Notes under the pieces: generated by a model
The model's database searches: none
What the model saw: only the letters and a program-made list of their open reading frames with translations
Told to the model about the DNA's origin: nothing
Part shown: piece after piece, positions 22,056 to 33,474 of the stretch
How the letters are laid out: every line of letters starts with the position of its first letter
How positions within the stretch are numbered: position 1 is the first letter of the stretch
From: Fasciola hepatica
Lineage: Eukaryota; Platyhelminthes; Trematoda; Plagiorchiida; Fasciolidae
NCBI GenBank assembly: GCA_948099385.1
Contig: CANUEZ040000205.1
Location: 124,001-188,000 of the forward strand
Length of the DNA: 64,000 nucleotides
Reading direction: 5' to 3'
Translations under genes and position numbers: made by a program

Positions 22056-24169
22056 TTGTGGTGCGGGTGTTCTATTGACAATCGTTCACCCCAACCCTTG
22101 TACGTGTCCCCGTGTGGACTCGGTCCATTTGCAATGCTCATGATTCCCTTAGGGGATCAAACAGCTGTACAGTGCTTCCATAATTTTCAATGTTCAGTTC
22201 AGTGTTCAAGCTGCATGGAGAATCATATTATACAAATCTACTCTGCTACTGCTCAATTGCATTGTATCAGCAATTTGTGTGGATTGTTCATAAGGGAATG
22301 CCTTGGTTTTACTTAGGCCCATAAATGGAGAAGTGATGGAACATAGGATTGGATCGGTGTGCGAGAATTTGATTCTCACCGTAGAAAGCCAATTTGAAAG
22401 CCGAAGCCAGTTTGGGGAGTGTGCTATATCATGTAGTGTATATGTTGAACAAAGCGTTCAGAGCCATATCGGATAGCCTTGTGGTTCGGGTGTTCTATTG
22501 ACAATCGTTCACCCCAACCCTTGTACGTGTCCCCGTGTGGACTCGGTCCATTTGCAATGCTCATGATTCCCTTAGGGGATCAAACAGCTGTACAGTGCTT
22601 CCATAATTTTCAATGGTCAGTTCAGTGTTCAAGCTGCATGGAGAATCATATTATACAAATCTAATCTGCTACTGCTCAATTGCATTGTATCAGCAATTTG
22701 TGTGGATTGTTCATAAGGGAATGCCTTGATTTTTCTTAGGCCCATAAATGGAGAAGTGATGGAACATAGGATTGGATCGGTGTGCGAGAATTCGGTTCTC
22801 ACCGTAAAAAGCCAATTTGAAAGCCGAAGCCAGTTTGGGGAGTGTGCTAGATTATGTAGTGTAGATGTTGAACAAAGCGTTCAGAGCCATATCGGATAGC
22901 CTTGTAGTTCGGGTGTTCTATTGACAATCGTTCACCCCAACCCTTGTACGTGTCCCCGTGTGGACGCGGTCCATTTGCAATGCTCATGATTCCCTTAGGG
23001 GATCAAACAGCTGTACAGTGCTTCCATAATTTTCAATGGTCAGTTCAGGGTTCAAGCTACTTGGAGTATCACATTATACACATCTACTCTGCTACTGCTC
23101 AATTGCATTGTATGAGCAATTAGTGTGGATTGTTCATAAAGGAATACCTCGGTTTTACTTAGGCCCATAAATGGAGAAGTGATGGAACATAGGATTGGAT
23201 CGGTGTGCGAGAATTTGGTTCTCACCGTAAAAAGCCAATTTGAAAGCCGAAGCCAGTTTGGGGAGTGTGCTATATCATATAGTGTATATGTTGAACAAAG
23301 CGTTCAGAGCCATATCGGATAGCCTTGTGGTTCGGGTGTTCTATTGACAATCTTTCACCCCAAACCTTGTAAGTGTCCCCGTGTGGACTCGGTCCATTTG
23401 CAATGCTCATGATTCCCTTAGGGGATCAAACATCTGTACAGTGCTTCCATAATTTTCAATGGTCAGTTCAGTGTTCAAGCTGCATGCAGAATCATATTAT
23501 ACAAATCTACTCTGCTACTGCTCAATTGCATTGTATCAGTATTTTGTGTGGATTGATCATATGGGAATGCCTTGGTTTTATTTAGGCCCATAAATGGAGA
23601 AATGATGGAACGTAGGATTGTGTCGGTGTGCGAGAATTTGGTTCTCACCGTAAAAAGCCAATTTAAAGCCGAAGCCAGTTTGGGGAGTGTGCTATATCAT
23701 GTAGTGTATATGTTGAACAAAGCGTTCAGAGCCATATCGGATAGCATTGTGGTTCGGGTGTTCTATTGACAATCGTTCACCCCAACCCTTGTACGTGTCC
23801 CCGTGTGGACTCGGTCCATTTGCAATGCTCATGATTCCCTTAGGGGATCAAACAGCTGTACAGTGCTTCCAGAATTTTCAATGGTCACTTCAGTGTTCAA
23901 GCTGCATGGAGAATCATATTATACAAATCTACTCTGCTACTGCTCAATTGCATTGTATCAGCAATTTGTGTGGATTGTTCATAAGGGAATGCCTTGGTTT
24001 TACTTAGGCCCATAAATGGAGAAGTGATGGAACATAGGATTGGATCGGTGTGCGAGAATTTGATTCTCACCGTAAAAAGCCAATTTGAAAGCCGAAGCCA
24101 GTTTGGGGAGTGTGCTATATCATGTAGTGTATATGTTGAACAAAGCGTTCAGAGCCATAACGGATAGCC

Positions 24170-24593
24170 TTGTGGTGCGGGTGTTCTATTGACAATCGTT
24201 CACCCCAACCCTTGTACGTGTCCCCGTGTGGACTCGGTCCATTTGCAATGCTCATGACTATCTTAGAGGGTTAAAACAGCTGTACAGTGCTTCCATAATT
24301 TTCAATGGTCAGTTCAGTGTTCAAGCTGCATGGAGAATCATATTATACAAATCTAATCTGCTACTGCTCAATTGCATTGTATCAGCAATTTGTGTGGATT
24401 GTTCATAAGGGAATGCCTTGGTTTTACTTAGGCCCATAAATGGAGAAGTGATGGAACATAGGATTGGATCGGTGTGCGAGAATTTGTTTCTCACCGTAAA
24501 AAGCCAATTTGAAAGCCGAAGCCAGTTTGGGGAGTGTGCTAGATTATGTAGTGTAGATGTTGAACAAAGCGTTCAGAGCCATATGGGATAGCC
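24170..24593 (+). repeat. Divergent 424-bp monomer 58
   Basis: The centre reads CATGACTATCTTAGAGGG then TTAAAACAGCTG. The left flank has GTGGTGCGGG, shared with monomer 53 (22056). It is a patchwork of variants found in different neighbours. Confidence 0.8.
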
Positions 24594-25016
24594 TTGGAGT
24601 TCGGGTGTTCTATTGACAATCGTTCACCCCAACCCTTGTACGTGTCCCCGTGTGGACGCGGTCCATTTGCAATGCTCATGATTCCCTTAGCGGATCAAAC
24701 ATCTGTACAGTGCTTCCATAATTTTCAATGGTCAGTTCAGGGTTCAAGCTACTTGGATTATCACATTATACACATCTACTCTGCTACTGCTCAATTGCAT
24801 TGTATCAGCAATTTGTGTGGATTGTTCATAAAGGAATACCTTGGTTTTACTTAGGCCCATAAATGGAGAAGTGATGGAACATAGGATTGGATCGGTGTGC
24901 GAGAATTTGGTTCTCACCGTAAAAAGCCAATTTGAAAGCCGAAGCCAGTTTGGGGAGTGTGCTATATCATGTAGTGTATATGTTGAACAAAGCGTTCAGA
25001 GCCATATCGGATAGCC

Positions 25017-25440
25017 TTGTGGTTCGGGTGTTCTATTGACAATCGTTCACCCCAAACCTTGTAAGTGTCCCCGTGTGGACTCGGTCCATTTGCAATGCTC
25101 ATGAGTTTCTTAGAGGAATAAAACAGCTGTACAGTGCTTCCATAATTTTCAATGGTCAGTTCAGTGTTCAAGCTGCATGGAGAATTTTATTATACAAATC
25201 TACTCTGCTACTGCTCAATTGCATTGTATCAGCAATTTGTGTGGATTGTTCATAAGGGAATGCCTTGGTTTTAATTATTGCCATTAAACGAGAAGTAATG
25301 GAACATAGGATTGGATCGGTGTGCGAGAATTTGGTTCTCACCGTAAAAAGCCAATTTGAAAGCCGAAGCCAGTTTGGGGAGTGTGCTATATTATGTAGTG
25401 TATATGTTGAACAAAGCGTTCAGAGCCATATCGGATAGCC
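25017..25440 (+). repeat. Divergent 424-bp monomer 60
   Basis: The centre reads CATGAGTTTCTTAGAGG then AATAAAACAGCTG. Its right end has TTAATTATTGCCATTAAACG. The eight-monomer duplication begins inside it at 25194, so its right part recurs at 28577 onward while its left part does not. Confidence 0.8.
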
Positions 25441-28400
25441 TTGTGGTTCGGGTGTTCTATTGACAATCGTTCACTCCAACCCTTGTACGTGTCCCCGTGT
25501 GGACTCGGTCCATTTGCAATGCTCATGATTCCCTTAGGGGATCAAACAGCTGTACAGTGCTTCCATAATTTTCAATGGTCAGTTCAGTGTTCAAGCTGCA
25601 TGGAGAATCATATTATACAAATCTACTCTGCTACTGCTCAATTGCATTGTATCAGCAATTTGTGTGGATTGTTCATAAAGGAATGCCTTGGTTTTACTTA
25701 GGCCCATAAATGGAGAAGTGATGGAACATGGGATTGGATCGGTGTGCGAGAATTTGGTTCTCACCGTAAAAAGCCAATTTGAAAGCCGAAGCCAGTTTGG
25801 GGAGTGTGCTAGATTATGTAGTGTAGATGTTGAACAAAGCGTTCAGAGCCATATCGGATAGCCTTGTGGTTCGGGTGTTCTATTGACAATCGTTCACCCC
25901 AACCCTTGTACGTGTCCCCGTGTGGACTCGGTCCATTTGCAATGCTCATGATTCCCTTAGGCGATCAAACAGCTGTACAGTGCTTCCAGAATTTTCAATG
26001 GTCAGTTCAGGGTTCGAGCTACTTGGAGTATCAGATTATACACATCTACTCTGCTACTGCTCAATTGCATTGTATCAGCAATTTGTGTGGATTGATCATA
26101 AGGGAATGCCTTGGTTTTACTTAGGCCCATAAATGGAGAAGTGATGGAACATAGGATTGGATCGGTGTGCGAGAATTTGTTTCTCACCGTAAAAAGCCAA
26201 TTTGAAAGCCGAAGCCAGTTTGGGGAATGTGCTATATCATGTAGTGTATATGTTGAACAAAGCGTTCAGAGCCATATCGGATAGCCTTGTGGTTCGGGTG
26301 TTCTATTGACAATCGTTCACCCCAACCCTTGTACGTGTCCCCGTGTGGACTCGGTCCATTTGCAATGCTCATGATTCACTTAGCGGATCAAACAGCTGTA
26401 CAGTGCTTCCAGAATTTTCAATGGTCAGTTCAGTGTTCAAGCTGCATGGAGAATCATATTATACAAATCTACTCTGCTACTGCTCAATTGCATTGTATCA
26501 GCAGTTTGTGCAGATTGTTCATAAGTGAATGCCTTGGTTTTACTTAGGCCCATAAATGGAGAAGTGATGGAACATAGGATTGGATCGGTGTGCGAGAATT
26601 TGTTTCTCACCGTAAAAAGCCAATTTGAAAGCCGAAGCCAGTTCGGGGAGTGTGCTATATCATGTTGTGTATATGTTGAACAAAGCGTTCAGAGCCATAT
26701 CGGATAGCCTTGTGGTTCGGGTGTTCTATTGACAATCGTTCACCCCAACCCTTGTACGTGTCCCCGTGTGGACTCGGTCCATTTGCAATGCTCATGATTC
26801 CCTTAGCGGATCAAACAGCTGTACAGTGCTTCCATAATTCTCAATGGTCAGTTCAGTGTTCAAGCTGCATGGAGAATCATATCAAACAAATCTACTCTGC
26901 TACTGCTCAATTGCATTGTATCAGCAATTTGTGTAGATTGTTCATAATTGAATGCCTTGGTTTTACTTAGGCCCATTAATGGAGAAGTGATGGAACATAG
27001 GATTGGATCGGTGTGCGAGAATTTGTTTCTCACCGTAAAAAGCCAATTTGAAAGCCGAAGCCAGTTTGGGGAGTTTGCTATATTATGTAGTGTAGATGTT
27101 GAACAAAGCGTTCAGAGCCATATCGGATAGCCTTGTGGTTCGGGTGTTCTATTGACAATCGTTCACCCCAACCCTTGTACGTGTCCCCGTGTGGAATCGG
27201 TCCATTTGCAATGCTCATGATTCCCTTAGGGGATCAAACATCTGTACAGTGCTTCCATAATTTTCAATGGTCAGTTCAGTGTTCAAGCTACATGGAGAAT
27301 CATATTATAGAAATCTACTCTGCTACTGCTCAATTGCATTGTATCAGCAATTTGTGTGGATTGTTCATAAGGGAATGCCTTGGTTTTACTTAGGCCCATA
27401 AATGGAGAAGTGATGGAACATAGGATTGGATCGGTGTGCGATAATTTGGTTCTCACCGTAAAAAGCCAATTTGAAAGCCGAAGCCAGTTTGGGGAGTGTG
27501 CTATATCATGTAGTGTAGATGTTAAACAAAGCGTTCAGAGCCATATCGGATAGCCTTGTGGTTCGGGTGTTCTATTGACAATCGTTCACCCCAACCCTTG
27601 TACGTGTCCCCATGTGCCTCGGTCCATTTGCAATGCTCATGATTCCCTTAGGGGATCAAACATCTGTACAGTGCTTCCATAATTGTCAATGGTCAGTTCA
27701 GTGTTCAAGCTGCATGGAGAATCATATTATACAAATCTACTCTGCTACTGCTCAATTGCATTGTATCAGCAGTTTGTGTAGATTGTTCATAAGTGAATGC
27801 CTTGGTTTTACTTAGGCCCATAAATGGAGAAGTGATGGAACATAGGATTGGATCGGTGTGCGAGAATTTGGTTCTCACCTTAAAAAGCCACTTTGTAAGC
27901 CGAAGCCAGTTTGGGGAGTGTGCTATATCATGTAGTGTATATGTTGAACAAAGCGTTCAGAGCCATATCGGATAGCCTTGTGGTTCGGGTGTTCTATTGA
28001 CAATCGTTCACCCCAACCCTTGTACGTGTCCCCGTGTGGACTCGGTCCATTTGCAATGCTCATGATTCACTTAGCGGATCAAACAGCTGTACAGTGCTTC
28101 CAGAATTTTCAATGGTCAGTTCAGTGTTCAAGCTGCATGGAGAATCATATTATACAAATCTACTCTGCTACTGCTCAATTGCATTGTATCAGCAGTTTGT
28201 GCAGATTGTTCATAAGTGAATGCCTTGGTTTTACTTAGGCCCATAAATGGAGAAGTGATGGAACATAGGATTGGATCGGTGTGCGAGAATTTGTTTCTCA
28301 CCGTAAAAAGCCAATTTGAAAGCCGAAGCCAGTTCGGGGAGTGTGCTATATCATGTTGTGTATATGTTGAACAAAGCGTTCAGAGCCATATCGGATAGCC

Positions 28401-28576
28401 TTGTGGTTCGGGTGTTCTATTGACAATCGTTCACCCCAACCCTTGTACGTGTCCCCGTGTGGACTCGGTCCATTTGCAATGCTCATGATTCCCTTAGCGG
28501 ATCAAACAGCTGTACAGTGCTTCCATAATTCTCAATGGTCAGTTCAGTGTTCAAGCTGCATGGAGAATCATATCAA
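25194..28576 (+). repeat. Eight-monomer tandem duplication (3383 bp), copy 1
   Basis: 25194-28625 matches 28577-32008 at a shift of 3383 bp, with a 49-bp overlap at the junction. Landmarks 25441, 25864, 26287, 26710, 27133, 27556 and 27978 all recur. The left edge is a T/A difference at 25193/28576, and the right edge is G/A at 28626/32009. Both limits lie inside a monomer, and monomer 68 is a chimera of a Q-type left part and the monomer-60 right part. Inside lies the P-Q-R-S tetramer. Confidence 0.92.
26287..27977 (+). repeat. P-Q-R-S tetramer, first copy (1691 bp)
   Basis: Four distinctive monomers. P (26287) has GATTCACTTAGCGG and CAGCAGTTTGTGC. Q (26710) has AATTCTCAATGG and CATATCAAACAAATC. 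R (27133) has GTGGAATCGGTCC. S (27556) has CCCCATGTGCCTCGG, one base short, and is preceded by GTTAAAC. P and most of Q follow again at 27978-28625. Confidence 0.9.
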
Positions 28577-31500
28577 ACAAATCTACTCTGCTACTGCTCA
28601 ATTGCATTGTATCAGCAATTTGTGTGGATTGTTCATAAGGGAATGCCTTGGTTTTAATTATTGCCATTAAACGAGAAGTAATGGAACATAGGATTGGATC
28701 GGTGTGCGAGAATTTGGTTCTCACCGTAAAAAGCCAATTTGAAAGCCGAAGCCAGTTTGGGGAGTGTGCTATATTATGTAGTGTATATGTTGAACAAAGC
28801 GTTCAGAGCCATATCGGATAGCCTTGTGGTTCGGGTGTTCTATTGACAATCGTTCACTCCAACCCTTGTACGTGTCCCCGTGTGGACTCGGTCCATTTGC
28901 AATGCTCATGATTCCCTTAGGGGATCAAACAGCTGTACAGTGCTTCCATAATTTTCAATGGTCAGTTCAGTGTTCAAGCTGCATGGAGAATCATATTATA
29001 CAAATCTACTCTGCTACTGCTCAATTGCATTGTATCAGCAATTTGTGTGGATTGTTCATAAAGGAATGCCTTGGTTTTACTTAGGCCCATAAATGGAGAA
29101 GTGATGGAACATGGGATTGGATCGGTGTGCGAGAATTTGGTTCTCACCGTAAAAAGCCAATTTGAAAGCCGAAGCCAGTTTGGGGAGTGTGCTAGATTAT
29201 GTAGTGTAGATGTTGAACAAAGCGTTCAGAGCCATATCGGATAGCCTTGTGGTTCGGGTGTTCTATTGACAATCGTTCACCCCAACCCTTGTACGTGTCC
29301 CCGTGTGGACTCGGTCCATTTGCAATGCTCATGATTCCCTTAGGCGATCAAACAGCTGTACAGTGCTTCCAGAATTTTCAATGGTCAGTTCAGGGTTCGA
29401 GCTACTTGGAGTATCAGATTATACACATCTACTCTGCTACTGCTCAATTGCATTGTATCAGCAATTTGTGTGGATTGATCATAAGGGAATGCCTTGGTTT
29501 TACTTAGGCCCATAAATGGAGAAGTGATGGAACATAGGATTGGATCGGTGTGCGAGAATTTGTTTCTCACCGTAAAAAGCCAATTTGAAAGCCGAAGCCA
29601 GTTTGGGGAATGTGCTATATCATGTAGTGTATATGTTGAACAAAGCGTTCAGAGCCATATCGGATAGCCTTGTGGTTCGGGTGTTCTATTGACAATCGTT
29701 CACCCCAACCCTTGTACGTGTCCCCGTGTGGACTCGGTCCATTTGCAATGCTCATGATTCACTTAGCGGATCAAACAGCTGTACAGTGCTTCCAGAATTT
29801 TCAATGGTCAGTTCAGTGTTCAAGCTGCATGGAGAATCATATTATACAAATCTACTCTGCTACTGCTCAATTGCATTGTATCAGCAGTTTGTGCAGATTG
29901 TTCATAAGTGAATGCCTTGGTTTTACTTAGGCCCATAAATGGAGAAGTGATGGAACATAGGATTGGATCGGTGTGCGAGAATTTGTTTCTCACCGTAAAA
30001 AGCCAATTTGAAAGCCGAAGCCAGTTCGGGGAGTGTGCTATATCATGTTGTGTATATGTTGAACAAAGCGTTCAGAGCCATATCGGATAGCCTTGTGGTT
30101 CGGGTGTTCTATTGACAATCGTTCACCCCAACCCTTGTACGTGTCCCCGTGTGGACTCGGTCCATTTGCAATGCTCATGATTCCCTTAGCGGATCAAACA
30201 GCTGTACAGTGCTTCCATAATTCTCAATGGTCAGTTCAGTGTTCAAGCTGCATGGAGAATCATATCAAACAAATCTACTCTGCTACTGCTCAATTGCATT
30301 GTATCAGCAATTTGTGTAGATTGTTCATAATTGAATGCCTTGGTTTTACTTAGGCCCATTAATGGAGAAGTGATGGAACATAGGATTGGATCGGTGTGCG
30401 AGAATTTGTTTCTCACCGTAAAAAGCCAATTTGAAAGCCGAAGCCAGTTTGGGGAGTTTGCTATATTATGTAGTGTAGATGTTGAACAAAGCGTTCAGAG
30501 CCATATCGGATAGCCTTGTGGTTCGGGTGTTCTATTGACAATCGTTCACCCCAACCCTTGTACGTGTCCCCGTGTGGAATCGGTCCATTTGCAATGCTCA
30601 TGATTCCCTTAGGGGATCAAACATCTGTACAGTGCTTCCATAATTTTCAATGGTCAGTTCAGTGTTCAAGCTACATGGAGAATCATATTATAGAAATCTA
30701 CTCTGCTACTGCTCAATTGCATTGTATCAGCAATTTGTGTGGATTGTTCATAAGGGAATGCCTTGGTTTTACTTAGGCCCATAAATGGAGAAGTGATGGA
30801 ACATAGGATTGGATCGGTGTGCGATAATTTGGTTCTCACCGTAAAAAGCCAATTTGAAAGCCGAAGCCAGTTTGGGGAGTGTGCTATATCATGTAGTGTA
30901 GATGTTAAACAAAGCGTTCAGAGCCATATCGGATAGCCTTGTGGTTCGGGTGTTCTATTGACAATCGTTCACCCCAACCCTTGTACGTGTCCCCATGTGC
31001 CTCGGTCCATTTGCAATGCTCATGATTCCCTTAGGGGATCAAACATCTGTACAGTGCTTCCATAATTGTCAATGGTCAGTTCAGTGTTCAAGCTGCATGG
31101 AGAATCATATTATACAAATCTACTCTGCTACTGCTCAATTGCATTGTATCAGCAGTTTGTGTAGATTGTTCATAAGTGAATGCCTTGGTTTTACTTAGGC
31201 CCATAAATGGAGAAGTGATGGAACATAGGATTGGATCGGTGTGCGAGAATTTGGTTCTCACCTTAAAAAGCCACTTTGTAAGCCGAAGCCAGTTTGGGGA
31301 GTGTGCTATATCATGTAGTGTATATGTTGAACAAAGCGTTCAGAGCCATATCGGATAGCCTTGTGGTTCGGGTGTTCTATTGACAATCGTTCACCCCAAC
31401 CCTTGTACGTGTCCCCGTGTGGACTCGGTCCATTTGCAATGCTCATGATTCACTTAGCGGATCAAACAGCTGTACAGTGCTTCCAGAATTTTCAATGGTC

Positions 31501-32008
31501 AGTTCAGTGTTCAAGCTGCATGGAGAATCATATTATACAAATCTACTCTGCTACTGCTCAATTGCATTGTATCAGCAGTTTGTGCAGATTGTTCATAAGT
31601 GAATGCCTTGGTTTTACTTAGGCCCATAAATGGAGAAGTGATGGAACATAGGATTGGATCGGTGTGCGAGAATTTGTTTCTCACCGTAAAAAGCCAATTT
31701 GAAAGCCGAAGCCAGTTCGGGGAGTGTGCTATATCATGTTGTGTATATGTTGAACAAAGCGTTCAGAGCCATATCGGATAGCCTTGTGGTTCGGGTGTTC
31801 TATTGACAATCGTTCACCCCAACCCTTGTACGTGTCCCCGTGTGGACTCGGTCCATTTGCAATGCTCATGATTCCCTTAGCGGATCAAACAGCTGTACAG
31901 TGCTTCCATAATTCTCAATGGTCAGTTCAGTGTTCAAGCTGCATGGAGAATCATATCAAACAAATCTACTCTGCTACTGCTCAATTGCATTGTATCAGCA
32001 ATTTGTGT
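28577..32008 (+). repeat. Eight-monomer tandem duplication (3383 bp), copy 2
   Basis: Second copy of the preceding block, with no mismatch noticed in the lines compared. After 32008 the sequence continues as the original right flank (rest of Q, then R and S), which lets the order of events be read. Confidence 0.92.
29670..31360 (+). repeat. P-Q-R-S tetramer, copy inside second 3383-bp block
   Basis: Same four monomers, in the same order, as 26287-27977. It is directly followed by another complete P-Q-R-S unit. Confidence 0.9.
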
Positions 32009-33051
32009 AGATTGTTCATAATTGAATGCCTTGGTTTTACTTAGGCCCATTAATGGAGAAGTGATGGAACATAGGATTGGATCGGTGTGCGAGAATTTGT
32101 TTCTCACCGTAAAAAGCCAATTTGAAAGCCGAAGCCAGTTTGGGGAGTTTGCTATATTATGTAGTGTAGATGTTGAACAAAGCGTTCAGAGCCATATCGG
32201 ATAGCCTTGTGGTTCGGGTGTTCTATTGACAATCGTTCACCCCAACCCTTGTACGTGTCCCCGTGTGGAATCGGTCCATTTGCAATGCTCATGATTCCCT
32301 TAGGGGATCAAACATCTGTACAGTGCTTCCATAATTTTCAATGGTCAGTTCAGTGTTCAAGCTACATGGAGAATCATATTATAGAAATCTACTCTGCTAC
32401 TGCTCAATTGCATTGTATCAGCAATTTGTGTGGATTGTTCATAAGGGAATGCCTTGGTTTTACTTAGGCCCATAAATGGAGAAGTGATGGAACATAGGAT
32501 TGGATCGGTGTGCGAGAATTTGGTTCTCACCGTAAAAAGCCAATTTGAAAGCCGAAGCCAGTTTGGGGAGTGTGCTATATCATGTAGTGTAGATGTTAAA
32601 CAAAGCGTTCAGAGCCATATCGGATAGCCTTGTGGTTCGGGTGTTCTATTGACAATCGTTCACCCCAACCCTTGTACGTGTCCCCATGTGCCTCGGTCCA
32701 TTTGCAATGCTCATGATTCCCTTAGGGGATCAAACATCTGTACAGTGCTTCCATAATTGTCAATGGTCAGTTCAGTGTTCAAGCTGCATGGAGAATCATA
32801 TTATACAAATCTACTCTGCTACTGCTCAATTGCATTGTATCAGCAGTTTGTGTAGATTGTTCATAAGTGAATGCCTTGGTTTTACTTAGGCCCATAAATG
32901 GAGAAGTGATGGAACATAGGATTGGATCGGTGTGCGAGAATTTGGTTCTCACCTTAAAAAGCCACTTTGAAAGCCGAAGCCAGTTTGGGGAGTGTGCTAT
33001 ATCATGTAGTGTATATGTTGAACAAAGCGTTCAGAGCCATATCGGATAGCC
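31361..33051 (+). repeat. P-Q-R-S tetramer, terminal copy
   Basis: Same order again. It differs slightly from the others: the end of R has GCGAGAATTTGG instead of GCGATAATTTGG, and the end of S has CCACTTTGAAAGCC instead of CCACTTTGTAAGCC. It is therefore the copy least involved in the latest duplication. Confidence 0.9.
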
Positions 33052-33474
33052 TTGTGGTTCGGGTGTTCTATTGACAATCGTTCACCCCAACCCTTGTACG
33101 TGTCCCCGTGTGGACTCGGTCCATTTGCAATGCTCATGATTCCCTTAGTGGATCAAACATCTGTACAGTGCTTCCATCATTTTCAATGGTCAGTTCAGTG
33201 TTCAAGTTGCATGGAGAATCATATTATACAAATCTACTCTGCTACTGCACAATTGAATTGTATCAGCAATTTGTGTGGATTGTTCATATGGAAAAGCGTT
33301 CGTTATAATTAGGTCCATACATGGAGAAATGATGGAACGTAGGATTGGATCGGTGTGCGAGAATTTGGTTCTCACCGTAAAAAGCCAACTTGAAAGCCGA
33401 AGCCAGTTTGGGGAGTGTGCTATATCATGTAGTGTATATGTTGAACAAAGCGTTCAGAGCCATATCGGATAGCC
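33052..33474 (+). repeat. Rare monomer 79, distant twin of monomer 120
   Basis: It carries TACTGCACAATTG, a right-hand patch CATATGGAAAAGCGTTCG then TTATAATTAG, and AAGCCAACTTGAAAGC. The same combination occurs at 50386-50808, 17,334 bp away (41 monomers), with only a few substitutions. A related right end is at 53347. Confidence 0.8.

Larger units (their letters stand above)
20786..25193 (+). repeat. Weak four-monomer register, monomers 50-60
   Basis: Several rare patches recur about 1692 bp apart. GTAGTTCGG or GGAGTTCGG near 21209, 22902 and 24594 is accompanied in the last two by GGACGCGGTCC and GGGTTCAAGCTACTTGG. AAACCTTGTAAGTG recurs in monomers 56 and 60. TCAGTATTTTGTG with CATATGGGAATG closes monomers 52 and 56. 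Substitutions between copies are frequent, so this is an older or partly overwritten HOR. Confidence 0.6.
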
